The notes below the pieces were generated by a model. It saw only the letters and a list, made by a program, of their open reading frames with translations, was not told where the DNA came from and made no database searches. DNA of 64,000 bases. Origin: Osedax fenrisi. Lineage: Eukaryota; Annelida; Polychaeta; Sabellida; Siboglinidae. This document shows, in pieces, positions 12,326 to 26,365 of the stretch; position 1 is the stretch's first letter; every line of letters begins with the position of its first letter. Location of the stretch: positions 1,116,001 to 1,180,000 of the forward strand of contig CAXHSG010000218.1 of assembly GCA_964019155.1 (NCBI GenBank), written 5' to 3'. Made by a program: the position numbers and the translations under genes.

Positions 12326-14215
12326 CTAACTCTAGGTAACTCTAAGTAACTCTAGCTAACTTTAGCTAACTCTAGCTAACTCTAGGTAATTCTAGGTAAC
12401 TCTAGGTAACTCTAGCTAACTTTAGCTAACTCTAGATAACTATAGGTAACTCTAGGTAACTCTAGCTAACTCTAGTTAACTCTAGCTAACTCAAGCTAAC
12501 TCTAGCTAAGTCTAGCTAACTTTAGCTAACTTTAGCTAACTCTAGCTAACTCTAGATAACTCTAGCTAACTCTAGCTAACTCTAGCTAACTCTAGCTAAC
12601 TCTAGGTAACTCTAGCTAACTTTAGCTAACTCTAGCTAACTCTAGGTAACTCTAGCTAACTCTAGCTAACTCTAGCTAACTCTAGGTAACTCTAGCTAAC
12701 TTTAGCTAACTCTAGCTAACTCTAGGTAACTCTAGCTGACTTTATCTAACTCTAGCCAACTCTAGGTAACTCTAGCTAACTTTAGCTAACTCTATCTAAC
12801 TCTAGCTAACACTAGCTAACTCTAGCTAACTCTAGCTAACTCTAGCTAACTCTAGATAACTCTAGCTAATTCTAGCTAACTCTAGCTAACTCTAGCTAAC
12901 TCTAGATAACTCTAGGTAACTCTAGGTAACTCTAGGTAACTCTAGCTAATTCTAGCTAACTCTAGGTAACTCTAGCTAACTCTAGCTAACTCTAGGTAAC
13001 TTTAGGTAACTCTAGCTAACTCTAGGTAACTCTAGGTAACTCTAGCTAACTCTAGCTAACTCTAGCTAATTCTAGGTAACTCTAGGTAACTCTAGGTAAC
13101 TCTAGCTAACTCTAGCTAACTCTAGCTAACTCTAGTTAACTCTAGGTAACTCTAGCTAACTTTAGCTAACTCTAGCTAACTCTAGATAACTCTAGCTAAT
13201 TCTAGCTAACTCTAGCTAACTCTAGCTAACTCTAGATAACTCTAGGTAACTCTAGGTAACTCTAGGTAACTCTAGCTAATTCTAGCTAACTCTAGGTAAC
13301 TCTAGCTAACTCTAGCTAACTCTAGGTAACTTTAGGTAACTCTAGCTAACTCTAGCTAACTCTAGCTAACTTTAGCTAACTCTAGCTAACTCTAGGTAAC
13401 TTTAGCTAACTCTAGCTAACTCTAACTAACTCTAGCTAACTCTAGGTAACTCTAAGTAACTCTAGCTAACTTTAGCTAACTCTAGCTAACTCTAGGTAAT
13501 TCTAGGTAACTCTAGGTAACTCTAGCTAACTTTAGCTAACTCTAGATAACTATAGGTAACTCTAGGTAACTCTAGCTAACTCTAGTTAACTCTAGCTAAC
13601 TCAAGCTAACTCTAGCTAAGTCTAGCTAACTTTAGCTAACTTTAGCTAACTCTAGCTAACTCTAGATAACTCTAGCTAACTCTAGCTAACTCTAGCTAAC
13701 TCTAGCTAACTCTAGGTAACTCTAGCTAACTTTAGCTAACTCTAGCTAACTCTAGGTAACTCTAGCTGACTTTATCTAACTCTAGCCAACTCTAGGTAAC
13801 TCTAGCTAACTTTAGCTAACTCTATCTAACTCTAGCTAACACTAGCTAACTCTAGCTAACTCTAGCTAACTCTAGCTAACTCTAGATAACTCTAGCTAAT
13901 TCTAGCTAACTCTAGCTAACTCTAGCTAACTCTAGATAACTCTAGGTAACTCTAGGTAACTCTAGGTAACTCTAGCTAATTCTAGCTAACTCTAGGTAAC
14001 TCTAGCTAACTCTAGCTAACTCTAGGTAACTTTAGGTAACTCTAGCTAACTCTAGGTAACTCTAGGTAACTCTAGCTAACTCTAGCTAACTCTAGCTAAC
14101 TCTAGCTAACTCTAGCTAATTCTAGGTAACTCTAGGTAACTCTAGGTAACTCTAGCTAACTCTAGCTAACTCTAGCTAACTCTAGTTAACTCTAGGTAAC
14201 TCTAGCTAACTTTAG
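12326..14215 (+). repeat. Tandemly repeated segment with 1110/1030-bp spacing
   Basis: The marker ctaagtctag recurs at 12506 and 13616 (1110 bp) and ctgactttat at 12736 and 13766 (1030 bp), so the second copy lacks 80 bp between these markers. The unit pair ataactctag then ctaattctag recurs at 12856, 13186 and 13876. The segment ends near ctagctctag at 14216, itself repeated at 16486. Confidence 0.8.
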
Positions 14216-14575
14216 CTAGCTCTAGCTAACTCTAGGTAACTCTAGGTAACTCTAGCTAACTCTAGCTAACTCTAGCTAACTCTAGGTAACTCTAGGTAAC
14301 TCTAGCTAACTCTAGGTAACTCTAGGTAACTCTAGCTAACTCTAGCTAACTCTAGCTAACTCTAGCTAACTCTAGCTAATTCTAGGTAACTCTAGGTAAC
14401 TCTAGCTAACTCTAGCTAACTCTAGCTAACTCTAGCTAACTCTAGGTAACTCTAGCTAAATTTAGCTAACTCTAGCTAACTCTAGGTAACTCTAGCTAAC
14501 TCTAGCTATCTCTAGGTAACTATAGGTAACTTTAGCTAACTCTAGCTAACTCTAGCTAACTCTAGCTAACTCTAG

Positions 14576-16645
14576 CTAACTCTAGCTAACTCTAGCTAAC
14601 TCTAGCTAACTCTAGCTAACTCTAGCTATCTCTAGGTAACTCTAGGTAACTCTAGCTAACTCTAGCTAACTCTAGCTAACTCTAGCTAACTCTAGCTATC
14701 TCTAGGTAACTCTAGGTAACTCTAGCTAACTCTAGCTAACTCTAGCTAACTCTAGGTAACTCTAGGTAACTCTAGCTAACTCTAGCTAACTCTAGCTAAC
14801 TCTAGCTAACTCTAGGTAACTCTAGGTAACTCTAGCTAACTCTAGCTAACTTTAGCTAACTCTAGCTAACTCTAGGTAACTCTAGCTAACTCTAGGTAAC
14901 TCTAGCTAACTCTAGCTAACTCTAGGTAACTCTAGCTAACTCTAGCTAACTCTAGCTAACTCTAGCTAACTCTAGCTAATTCTAGCTAACTCTAGCTAAC
15001 TCTAGCTAACTCTAGGTAACTCTAGCTAACTCTAGCTAACTCTAGCTAACTCTAGGTAACTCTAGGTAACTCTAGGTAACTCTAGGTAACTCTAGCTAAC
15101 TCTAGCTAACTCTAGGTAACTCTAGCTAACTCTAGCTAACTCTAGCTAACTCTAGCTAACTATAGGTAACTCTAGCTAACTCTAGCTAACTCTAGCTAAC
15201 TCTAGCTAACTCTAGCTAACTCTAGCTAACTATAGGTAACTCTAGCTAACTCTAGCTAACTCTAGCTAACTCTAGCTAACTCTAGCTAACTCTAGCTAAC
15301 TCTAGCTAACTCTAGCTAACTTTAGCTAACTCTAGGTAACTCTAGCTAACTCTAGCTAACTCTAGGTAACTCTAGCTAACTCTAGCTAACTCTAGCTAAC
15401 TCTAGCTAACTATAGGTAACTCTAGCTAACTCTAGCTAACTCTAGCTAACTCTAGCTAACTCAAGCTAACTCTAGCCAACTCTAGCTAACTCTAGCTAAC
15501 TCTAGCTAACTCTAGCTAACTTTAGCTAACTCTAGCTAACTCTAGCTAACTCTAGCTAACTTTAGCTAACTCTAGCTAACTCTAGGTAACTTTAGCTAAC
15601 TCTAGCTAACTCTAACTAACTCTAGCTAACTCTAGGTAACTCTAAGTAACTCTAGCTAACTTTAGCTAACTCTAGCTAACTCTAGGTAATTCTAGGTAAC
15701 TCTAGGTAACTCTAGCTAACTTTAGCTAACTCTAGATAACTATAGGTAACTCTAGGTAACTCTAGCTAACTCTAGTTAACTCTAGCTAACTCAAGCTAAC
15801 TCTAGCTAAGTCTAGCTAACTTTAGCTAACTTTAGCTAACTCTAGCTAACTCTAGATAACTCTAGCTAACTCTAGCTAACTCTAGCTAACTCTAGCTAAC
15901 TCTAGGTAACTCTAGCTAACTTTAGCTAACTCTAGCTAACTCTAGGTAACTCTAGCTAACTCTAGCTAACTCTAGCTAACTCTAGGTAACTCTAGCTAAC
16001 TTTAGCTAACTCTAGCTAACTCTAGGTAACTCTAGCTGACTTTATCTAACTCTAGCCAACTCTAGGTAACTCTAGCTAACTTTAGCTAACTCTATCTAAC
16101 TCTAGCTAACACTAGCTAACTCTAGCTAACTCTAGCTAACTCTAGCTAACTCTAGATAACTCTAGCTAATTCTAGCTAACTCTAGCTAACTCTAGCTAAC
16201 TCTAGATAACTCTAGGTAACTCTAGGTAACTCTAGGTAACTCTAGCTAATTCTAGCTAACTCTAGGTAACTCTAGCTAACTCTAGCTAACTCTAGGTAAC
16301 TTTAGGTAACTCTAGCTAACTCTAGGTAACTCTAGGTAACTCTAGCTAACTCTAGCTAACTCTAGCTAACTCTAGCTAACTCTAGCTAATTCTAGGTAAC
16401 TCTAGGTAACTCTAGGTAACTCTAGCTAACTCTAGCTAACTCTAGCTAACTCTAGTTAACTCTAGGTAACTCTAGCTAACTTTAGCTAGCTCTAGCTAAC
16501 TCTAGGTAACTCTAGGTAACTCTAGCTAACTCTAGCTAACTCTAGCTAACTCTAGGTAACTCTAGGTAACTCTAGCTAACTCTAGGTAACTCTAGGTAAC
16601 TCTAGCTAACTCTAGCTAACTCTAGCTAACTCTAGCTAACTCTAG
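14576..16645 (+). repeat. 2.07-kb segment shared with 29566-31565
   Basis: Offset is 14,990 up to about 15.1 kb and 14,920 afterwards. The 70-bp difference lies around the two ctaactatag units at 15.17 and 15.23 kb, against the adjacent pair near 30.15 kb. Shared markers: ctatctctag, ctaattctag, ctaagtctag (15806/30726), ctgactttat (16036/30956) and ctagctctag (16486/31406). Confidence 0.86.
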
Positions 16646-19195
16646 CTAATTCTAGGTAACTCTAGGTAACTCTAGCTAACTCTAGCTAACTCTAGCTAAC
16701 TCTAGCTAACTCTAGGTAACTCTAGCTAAATTTAGCTAACTCTAGCTAACTCTAGGTAACTCTAGCTAACTCTAGCTATCTCTAGGTAACTATAGGTAAC
16801 TTTAGCTAACTCTAGCTAACTCTAGCTAACTCTAGCTAACTCTAGCTAACTCTAGCTAACTCTAGCTAACTCTAGCTAACTCTAGCTAACTCTAGCTATC
16901 TCTAGGTAACTCTAGGTAACTCTAGCTAACTCTAGCTAACTCTAGCTAACTCTAGCTAACTCTAGCTATCTCTAGGTAACTCTAGGTAACTCTAGCTAAC
17001 TCTAGCTAACTCTAGCTAACTCTAGGTAACTCTAGGTAACTCTAGCTAACTCTAGGTAACTCTAGCTAACTCTAGGTAACTCTAGCTAACTCTAGCTAAC
17101 TCTAGCTAACTCTAGCTAACTCTAGGTAACTCTAGCTAATTCTAGGTAACTCTAGCTAACTCTAGGTAACTCTAGGTAACTCTAGCTAACTCTAGCTAAC
17201 TCTAGCTAACTCTAGCTAACTCTAGGTAACTCTATGTAACTCTAGGTAACTCTAGCTAACTCTAGGTAACTCTAGCTAACTCTAGCTAACAATAGGTAAC
17301 TCTAGGTAACTCTAGGTAACTTTAGCTAACTCTAGCTAACTCTAGCTAACTCTAGGTAACTCTAGGTAACTCTAGCTAACTCTAGCTAACTCTAGCTAAC
17401 TCTAGCTAACTCTAGGTAACTATAGGTAACTCTAGCTAACTTTAGCTAACTTTAGCTAACTCTAGCTAACTCTAGGTAACTCTAGGTAACTCTAGGTAAC
17501 TCTAGCTAACTTTAGCTAACTCTAGGTAACTATAGGTAACTCTAGGTAACTCTAGCTAACTCTAGTTAACTCTAGCTAACTCAAGCTAACTCTAGCTAAC
17601 TCTAGCTAACTCTAGCTAACTCTAGCTAACTCTAGCTAACTTTAGCTAACTCTAGCTAACTCTAGGTAACTTTAGCTAACTCTAGCTAACTCTAACTAAC
17701 TCTAGCTAACTCTAGGTAACGCTATGTAACTATAGCTAACTTTAGCTAACTCTAGGTAACTATAGGTAACTCTATCTATCATTAGCTAACTCTAGCTAAC
17801 TTTAGCTAATTCTAGGTAACTATAGGTAACTTTAACTAACTCTAGCTAACTCTAGCTAACTCTAGCTAACTCTAGCTAACTCTAGCTAACTCTAGCTAAC
17901 TCTAGCTAACTCTAGCTAACTCTAGCTAACTCTAGCTAACTCTAGCTAACTCTAGGTAACTCTAGGTAACTCTAGCTAACTCTAGTTAACTCTAGCTAAC
18001 TCTAGGTAACTCTAGGTAACTCTAGGTAACTCTAGGTAACTCTAGCTAACTCTAGGTAACTCTAGCTAACTCTAGCTAACTCTAGGTAACTCTAGCTAAC
18101 TCTAGCTAACTCTAGCTAACTCTAGCTAACTCTAGCTAACTCTAGCTAACTCTAGCTAACTCTAGCTAACTCTAGCTAACTCTAGCTAACTCTAGGTAAC
18201 TCTAGGTAACTCTAGCTAACTCTAGGTAACTCTAGGTAACTCTAGGTAACTCTAGGTAACTCTAGGTAACTCTAGCTAACTCTAGGTAACTCTAGCTAAC
18301 TCTAGGTAACTCTAGGTAACTCTAGGTAACTCTAGCTAACTCTAGCTAACTCTAGGTAACTCTAGCTAACTCTAGCTAACTCTAGCTAACTCTAGCTAAC
18401 TATAGGTAACTCTAGCTAAATCTAGCTAACTCTAGCTAACTCTAGCTAACTCTAGCTAACTCTAGCTAACTCTAGCTAACTCTAGCTAACTTTAGCTAAC
18501 TCTAGGTAACTCTAGCTAACTCTAGCTAACTCTAGGTAACTCTAGCTAACTCTAGCTAACTCTAGCTAACTCTAGCTAACTCTAGCTAACTCTAGCTAAC
18601 TCTAGCTAACTCTAGCTAACTCTAGCTAACTCTAGCTAACTCTAGCTAACTCTAGCTAACTCTAGGTAACTCTAGGTAACTCTAGCTAACTCTAGTTAAC
18701 TCTAGCTAACTCTAGGTAACTCTAGGTAACTCTAGGTAACTCTAGGTAACTCTAGCTAACTCTAGGTAACTCTAGCTAACTCTAGCTAACTCTAGGTAAC
18801 TCTAGGTAACTCTAGCTAACTCTAGCTAACTCTAGCTAACTCTAGCTAACTCTAGCTATCTCTAGGTAACTCTAGGTAACTCTAGCTAACTCTAGCTAAC
18901 TCTAGCTAACTCTAGGTAACTCTAGGTAACTCTAGCTAACTCTAGGTAACTCTAGCTAACTCTAGGTAACTCTAGCTAACTCTAGCTAACTCTAGCTAAC
19001 TCTAGCTAACTCTAGGTAACTCTAGCTAATTCTAGGTAACTCTAGCTAACTCTAGGTAACTCTAGGTAACTCTAGCTAACTCTAGCTAACTCTAGCTAAC
19101 TCTAGCTAACTCTAGGTAACTCTATGTAACTCTAGGTAACTCTAGCTAACTCTAGGTAACTCTAGCTAACTCTAGTTAACAATAGGTAACTCTAG

Positions 19196-21405
19196 GTAAC
19201 TCTAGGTAACTCTAGCTAACTCTAGGTAACTCTAGCTAACTCTAGGTAACTCTAGCTAACTCTAGCTAACTCTAGCTAACTCTAGCTAACTCTAGGTAAC
19301 TCTAGCTAATTCTAGGTAACTCTAGCTAACTCTAGGTAACTCTAGGTAACTCTAGCTAACTCTAGCTAACTCTAGCTAACTCTAGCTAACTCTAGGTAAC
19401 TCTATGTAACTCTAGGTAACTCTAGCTAACTCTAGGTAACTCTAGCTAACTCTAGCTAACAATAGGTAACTCTAGGTAACTCTAGGTAACTCTAGCTAAC
19501 TCTAGCTAACTCTAGCTAACTCTAGGTAACTCTAGGTAACTCTAGCTAACTCTAGCTAACTCTAGCTAACTCTAGCTAACTCTAGGTAACTATAGGTAAC
19601 TCTAGCTAACTTTAGCTAACTTTAGCTAACTCTAGCTAACTCTAGGTAACTCTAGGTAACTCTAGGTAACTCTAGCTAACTTTAGCTAACTCTAGGTAAC
19701 TATAGGTAACTCTAGGTAACTCTAGCTAACTCTAGTTAACTCTAGCTAACTCAAGCTAACTCTAGCTAACTCTAGCTAACTCTAGCTAACTCTAGCTAAC
19801 TCTAGCTAACTTTAGCTAACTCTAGCTAACTCTAGGTAACTTTAGCTAACTCTAGCTAACTCTAACTAACTCTAGCTAACTCTAGGTAACGCTAGGTAAC
19901 TATAGCTAACTTTAGCTAACTCTAGGTAACTATAGGTAACTCTATCTATCATTAGCTAACTCTAGCTAACTTTAGCTAATTCTAGGTAACTATAGGTAAC
20001 TTTAACTAACTCTAGCTAACTCTAGCTAACTCTAGCTAACTCTAGCTAACTCTAGCTAACTCTAGCTAACTCTAGCTAACTCTAGCTAACTCTAGCTAAC
20101 TCTAGCTAACTCTAGCTAACTCTAGGTAACTCTAGGTAACTCTAGCTAACTCTAGTTAACTCTAGCTAACTCTAGGTAACTCTAGGTAACTCTAGGTAAC
20201 TCTAGGTAACTCTAGCTAACTCTAGGTAACTCTAGCTAACTCTAGCTAACTCTAGGTAACTCTAGCTAACTCTAGCTAACTCTAGCTAACTCTAGCTAAC
20301 TCTAGCTAACTCTAGCTAACTCTAGCTAACTCTAGCTAACTCTAGCTAACTCTAGGTAACTCTAGGTAACTCTAGCTAACTCTAGGTAACTCTAGGTAAC
20401 TCTAGGTAACTCTAGGTAACTCTAGCTAACTCTAGCTAACTCTAGGTAACTCTAGCTAACTCTAGGTAACTCTAGGTAACTCTAGGTAACTCTAGCTAAC
20501 TCTAGCTAACTCTAGGTAACTCTAGCTAACTCTAGCTAACTCTAGCTAACTCTAGCTAACTATAGGTAACTCTAGCTAAATCTAGCTAACTCTAGCTAAC
20601 TCTAGCTAACTCTAGCTAACTCTAGCTAACTCTAGCTAACTCTAGCTAACTTTAGCTAACTCTAGGTAACTCTAGCTAACTCTAGCTAACTCTAGGTAAC
20701 TCTAGCTAACTCTAGCTAACTCTAGCTAACTCTAGCTAACTATAGGTAACTCTAGCTAACTCTAGATAACTCTAGCTAACTCTAGCTAACTCAAGCTAAC
20801 TCTAGCCAACTCTAGCTAACTCTAGCTAACTCTAGCTAACTCTAGCTAACTTTAGCTAACTCTAGCTAACTCTAGCTAACTCTAGCTAACTTTAGCTAAC
20901 TCTAGCTAACTCTAGGTAACTTTAGCTAACTCTAGCTAACTCTAACTAACTCTAGCTAACTCTAGGTAACTCTAAGTAACTCTAGCTAACTTTAGCTAAC
21001 TCTAGCTAACTCTAGGTAACTCTAGGTAACTCTAGGTAACTCTAGCTAACTTTAGCTAACTCTAGATAACTATAGGTAACTCTAGGTAACTCTAGCTAAC
21101 TCTAGTTAACTCTAGCTAACTCAAGCTAACTCTAGCTAAGTCTAGCTAACTTTAGCTAACTTTAGCTAACTCTAGCTAACTCTAGATAACTCTAGCTAAC
21201 TCTAGCTAACTCTAGCTAACTCTAGCTAACTCTAGCTATCTCTAGGTAACTCTAGGTAACTCTAGCTAATTCTAGCTAACTCTAGCTAACTCTAGGTAAC
21301 TCTAGATAACTCTAGGTAACTCTAGGTAACTCTAGCTAACTCTAGCTAACTCTAGCTAACTCTAGCTAACTCTAGGTAACTCTAGCTAACTTTAGCTAAC
21401 TCTAG
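19196..21405 (+). repeat. 2.2-kb segment shared with 39666-41875
   Basis: Constant offset 20,470 bp, with few differences (for example a gtaac unit at 21296 against ctaac at 41766). Shared markers: ctaacaatag at 19456/39926, gtaacgctag at 19886/40356, ctatcattag at 19946/40416, ctaaatctag at 20576/41046, ataactctag at 20766/41236 and ctatctctag at 21236/41706. Confidence 0.87.
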
Positions 21406-22325
21406 GTAACTCTAGCTAATTCTAGGTAACTCTAGCTAACTCTAGCTAACTCTAGGTAACTCTAGGTAACTCTAGATGACTCTAGGTAACTCTAGCTAAC
21501 TCTAGCTAACTCTAGGTAACTATATGTAACTCTAGGTAACTCTAGCTAACTCTAGGTAACTCTAGCTAACTCTAGCTAACTATAGGTAACTCTAGGTAAC
21601 TCTAGGTAACTCTAGCTAACTCTAGCTAACTCTAGCTAACTCTAGGTAACTCTAGGTAACTCTAGCTAACTCTAGCTAACTCTAGCTAACTCTAGCTAAC
21701 TCTAGGTAACTCTAGCTAACTCTAGCTAACTCTAGCTAACTCTAGCTAACTTTAGCTAACTCTAGCTAACTCTAGGTAACTTTAGCTAACTCTAGCTAAC
21801 TCTAACTAACTCTAGCTAACTCTAGGTAACGCTAGGTAACTATAGCTAACTTTAGCTAACTCTAGGTAACTATAGGTAACTCTATCTATCACTAGCTAAC
21901 TCTAGCTAACTTTAGCTAACTCTAGGTAACTATAGGTAACTTTAACTAACTCTAGCTAACTCTAGCTAACTCTAGCTAACTCTAGCTAACTCTAGCTAAC
22001 TCTAGCTAACTCTAGGTAACTCTAGGTAACTCTAGCTAACTCTAGTTAACTCTAGCTAACTCTAGGTAACTCTAGGTAACTCTAGGTAACTCTAGGTAAC
22101 TCTAGCTAACTCTAGGTAACTCTAGCTAACTCTAGCTAACTCTAGGTAACTCTAGCTAACTCTAGCTAACTCTAGCTAACTCTAGCTAACTCTAGCTAAC
22201 TCTAGCTAACTCTAGCTAACTCTAGCTAACTCTAGCTAACTCTAGCTAACTCTAGGTAACTCTAGGTAACTCTAGATGACTCTAGCTAACTCTAGCTAAC
22301 TCTAGCTAACTCTAGGTAACTATAT
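20186..22325 (+). repeat. 2140-bp higher-order unit, tandem copy 1
   Basis: Followed directly by a second copy at 22326. Paired markers: ctaaatctag 20576/22716, ataactctag 20766/22906, ctaagtctag 21136/23276, ctatctctag 21236/23376, atgactctag 21476/23616 and gtaacgctag 21826/23966. Differences seen: gtaac at 21296 versus ctaac at 23436, and ctaactttag versus cttactttag at 22786. Confidence 0.9.
21826..21895 (+). repeat. CpG landmark cassette, representative of 16 copies
   Basis: Seven units in fixed order, starting gtaacgctag, gtaactatag, ctaactttag and ending gtaactctat, ctatcactag. Copies start at 6784, 17716, 19886, 21826, 23966, 24766, 27156, 27956, 32186, 32986, 40356, 42496, 44466, 45626, 49406 and 53666. 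The last unit is ctatcattag at 17776, 19946 and 40416. The t-to-g change at monomer position 6 makes one of the few CpGs in the window. The cassette is absent as such from 8.4-17.7 kb and after 53.7 kb. Confidence 0.93.
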
Positions 22326-24485
22326 GTAACTCTAGGTAACTCTAGGTAACTCTAGCTAACTCTAGGTAACTCTAGCTAACTCTAGCTAACTCTAGGTAAC
22401 TCTAGCTAACTCTAGCTAACTCTAGCTAACTCTAGCTAACTCTAGCTAACTCTAGCTAACTCTAGCTAACTCTAGCTAACTCTAGCTAACTCTAGGTAAC
22501 TCTAGGTAACTCTAGCTAACTCTAGGTAACTCTAGGTAACTCTAGGTAACTCTAGGTAACTCTAGCTAACTCTAGCTAACTCTAGGTAACTCTAGCTAAC
22601 TCTAGGTAACTCTAGGTAACTCTAGGTAACTCTAGCTAACTCTAGCTAACTCTAGGTAACTCTAGCTAACTCTAGCTAACTCTAGCTAACTCTAGCTAAC
22701 TATAGGTAACTCTAGCTAAATCTAGCTAACTCTAGCTAACTCTAGCTAACTCTAGCTAACTCTAGCTAACTCTAGCTAACTCTAGCTTACTTTAGCTAAC
22801 TCTAGGTAACTCTAGCTAACTCTAGCTAACTCTAGGTAACTCTAGCTAACTCTAGCTAACTCTAGCTAACTCTAGCTAACTATAGGTAACTCTAGCTAAC
22901 TCTAGATAACTCTAGCTAACTCTAGCTAACTCAAGCTAACTCTAGCCAACTCTAGCTAACTCTAGCTAACTCTAGCTAACTCTAGCTAACTTTAGCTAAC
23001 TCTAGCTAACTCTAGCTAACTCTAGCTAACTTTAGCTAACTCTAGCTAACTCTAGGTAACTTTAGCTAACTCTAGCTAACTCTAACTAACTCTAGCTAAC
23101 TCTAGGTAACTCTAAGTAACTCTAGCTAACTTTAGCTAACTCTAGCTAACTCTAGGTAACTCTAGGTAACTCTAGGTAACTCTAGCTAACTTTAGCTAAC
23201 TCTAGATAACTATAGGTAACTCTAGGTAACTCTAGCTAACTCTAGTTAACTCTAGCTAACTCAAGCTAACTCTAGCTAAGTCTAGCTAACTTTAGCTAAC
23301 TTTAGCTAACTCTAGCTAACTCTAGATAACTCTAGCTAACTCTAGCTAACTCTAGCTAACTCTAGCTAACTCTAGCTATCTCTAGGTAACTCTAGGTAAC
23401 TCTAGCTAATTCTAGCTAACTCTAGCTAACTCTAGCTAACTCTAGATAACTCTAGGTAACTCTAGGTAACTCTAGCTAACTCTAGCTAACTCTAGCTAAC
23501 TCTAGCTAACTCTAGGTAACTCTAGCTAACTTTAGCTAACTCTAGGTAACTCTAGCTAATTCTAGGTAACTCTAGCTAACTCTAGCTAACTCTAGGTAAC
23601 TCTAGGTAACTCTAGATGACTCTAGGTAACTCTAGCTAACTCTAGCTAACTCTAGGTAACTATATGTAACTCTAGGTAACTCTAGCTAACTCTAGGTAAC
23701 TCTAGCTAACTCTAGCTAACTATAGGTAACTCTAGGTAACTCTAGGTAACTCTAGCTAACTCTAGCTAACTCTAGCTAACTCTAGGTAACTCTAGGTAAC
23801 TCTAGCTAACTCTAGCTAACTCTAGCTAACTCTAGCTAACTCTAGGTAACTCTAGCTAACTCTAGCTAACTCTAGCTAACTCTAGCTAACTTTAGCTAAC
23901 TCTAGCTAACTCTAGGTAACTTTAGCTAACTCTAGCTAACTCTAACTAACTCTAGCTAACTCTAGGTAACGCTAGGTAACTATAGCTAACTTTAGCTAAC
24001 TCTAGGTAACTATAGGTAACTCTATCTATCACTAGCTAACTCTAGCTAACTTTAGCTAACTCTAGGTAACTATAGGTAACTTTAACTAACTCTAGCTAAC
24101 TCTAGCTAACTCTAGCTAACTCTAGCTAACTCTAGCTAACTCTAGCTAACTCTAGGTAACTCTAGGTAACTCTAGCTAACTCTAGTTAACTCTAGCTAAC
24201 TCTAGGTAACTCTAGGTAACTCTAGGTAACTCTAGGTAACTCTAGCTAACTCTAGGTAACTCTAGCTAACTCTAGCTAACTCTAGGTAACTCTAGCTAAC
24301 TCTAGCTAACTCTAGCTAACTCTAGCTAACTCTAGCTAACTCTAGCTAACTCTAGCTAACTCTAGCTAACTCTAGCTAACTCTAGCTAACTCTAGGTAAC
24401 TCTAGGTAACTCTAGATGACTCTAGCTAACTCTAGCTAACTCTAGCTAACTCTAGGTAACTATATGTAACTCTAGGTAACTCTAG
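22326..24485 (+). repeat. 2140-bp higher-order unit, tandem copy 2
   Basis: Directly abuts copy 1; the match runs 20 bp past one period before diverging at 24486. It also overlaps an 800-bp-spaced duplication (about 23581-24150 and 24381-24950) that repeats atgactctag (23616, 24416) and gtaacgctag (23966, 24766). Confidence 0.9.
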
Positions 24486-26365
24486 CTAACTCTAGGTAAC
24501 TCTAGCTAACTCTAGCTAACTATAGGTAACTCTAGGTAACTCTAGGTAACTCTAGCTAACTCTAGCTAACTCTAGCTAACTCTAGGTAACTCTAGGTAAC
24601 TCTAGCTAACTCTAGCTAACTCTAGCTAACTCTAGCTAACTCTAGGTAACTCTAGCTAACTCTAGCTAACTCTAGCTAACTCTAGCTAACTTTAGCTAAC
24701 TCTAGCTAACTCTAGGTAACTTTAGCTAACTCTAGCTAACTCTAACTAACTCTAGCTAACTCTAGGTAACGCTAGGTAACTATAGCTAACTTTAGCTAAC
24801 TCTAGGTAACTATAGGTAACTCTATCTATCACTAGCTAACTCTAGCTAACTTTAGCTAACTCTAGGTAACTATAGGTAACTTTAACTAACTCTAGCTAAC
24901 TCTAGCTAACTCTAGCTAACTCTAGCTAACTCTAGCTAACTCTAGCTAACTCTAGCTAACTCTAGCTAACGCTAGCTAACTCTAGCTAACTCTAGGTAAC
25001 TCTAGGTAACTCTAGCTAACTCTAGTTAACTCTAGCTAACTCTAGGTAACTCTAGGTAACTCTAGGTAACTCTAGGTAACTCTAGCTAACTCTAGGTAAC
25101 TCTAGCTAACTCTAGCTAACTCTAGGTAACTCTAGCTAACTCTAGCTAACTCTAGCTAACTCTAGCTAACTCTAGCTAACTCTAGCTAACTCTAGCTAAC
25201 TCTAGCTAACTCTAGCTAACTCTAGCTAACTCTAGGTAACTCTAGGTAACTCTAGGTAACTCTAGGTAACTCTAGGTAACTCTAGGTAACTCTAGGTAAC
25301 TCTAGGTAACTCTAGCTAACTCTAGCTAACTCTAGGTAACTCTAGCTAACTCTAGCTAACTCTAGCTAACTCTAGCTAACTATAGGTAACTCTAGCTAAC
25401 TCTAGCTAATTCTAGCTAACTCTAGCTAACTCTAGGTAACTCTAGGTAACTCTAGCTAACTTTAGCTAACTCTATCTAACTCTAGCTAACTCTAGGTAAC
25501 ACTAGGTAACTCTAGCTAACTTTAGCTAACTCTAGGTAACTATAGGTAACTCTAGGTAACTCTAGCTAACTCTAGCTAACTCTAGGTAACTCTAGGTAAC
25601 TCTAGGTAACTCTAGCTAACTCTAGCTAACTTTAGCTAACTCTAGCTAACTCTAGCTAACTCTAGCTAACTTTAGCTAACTCTAACTAACTCTAGGTAAC
25701 TCTAGCTAACTTTAGCTTTCTCTATCTAACTCTAGCTAAATCTAGCTAACTCTAGCTAACTCTAGCTAACTCTAGCTAACTCTAGGTAACTCTAGGTAAC
25801 TCTAGCTAACTCTAGCTAACTCTAGCTAACTCTAGCTAACTCTAGGTAACTCTAGGTAACTTTAGCTAACTCTAGCTAACTTTAGCTAACTCTAGCTAAC
25901 TCTAGGTAACTCTAGGTAACTCTAGCTAACTCTAGCTAACTCTAGCTAACTTTAGCTAACTCTAGCTAACTCTAGCTAACTCTAGCTAACTTTAGCTAAC
26001 TCTAACTAACTCTAGGTAACTCTAGCTAACTTTAGCTTTCTCTATCTAACTCTAGCTAAATCTAGCTAACTCTAGCTAACTCTAGCTAACTCTAGCTAAC
26101 TCTAGGTAACTCTAGGTAACTCTAGCTAACTCTAGCTAACTCTAGCTAACTCTAGCTAACTCTAGGTAACTCTAGGTAACTTTAGCTAACTCTAGCTAAC
26201 TTTAGCTAACTCTAGCTAACTCTAGGTAACTCTAGCTAACTCTAGGTAACTCTAGCTAACTCTAGGTAACTCTAGCTAACTCTAGCTAACTCTAGCTAAC
26301 TCTAGCTAACTCTAGGTAACTCTAGCTAATTCTAGGTAACTCTAGCTAACTCTAGCTAACTCTAG
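23176..26365 (+). repeat. 3190-bp tandem duplication, copy 1
   Basis: Repeats at once as 26366-29555. Paired markers: ataactatag 23206/26396, atgactctag 23616/26806 and 24416/27606, gtaacgctag 23966/27156 and 24766/27956, the rare ctaacgctag 24966/28156, and ctttctctat 25716/28906 and 26036/29226. I found no base difference on the lines compared, which covered most of the unit. Confidence 0.92.
25606..26235 (+). repeat. 320-bp tandem doublet, copy 2 of 5
   Basis: Blocks 25606-25925 and 25926-26235 each carry ctttctctat (25716, 26036). The doublet is nested in the 3190-bp unit. Confidence 0.9.

Larger units (their letters stand above)
8634..13424 (+). repeat. Left-domain segmental duplication, about 5 kb, right copy
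   Basis: Copy of 1371-6392. It preserves both alleles of the older 1141-bp duplication (gtatctctag at 8804 and gtagctctag at 9895). It has an extra unit plus an altered unit ataactctga near 10416-10445. It ends at 13424, where ctaactctaa (13416) replaces ctaactctag. Confidence 0.87.
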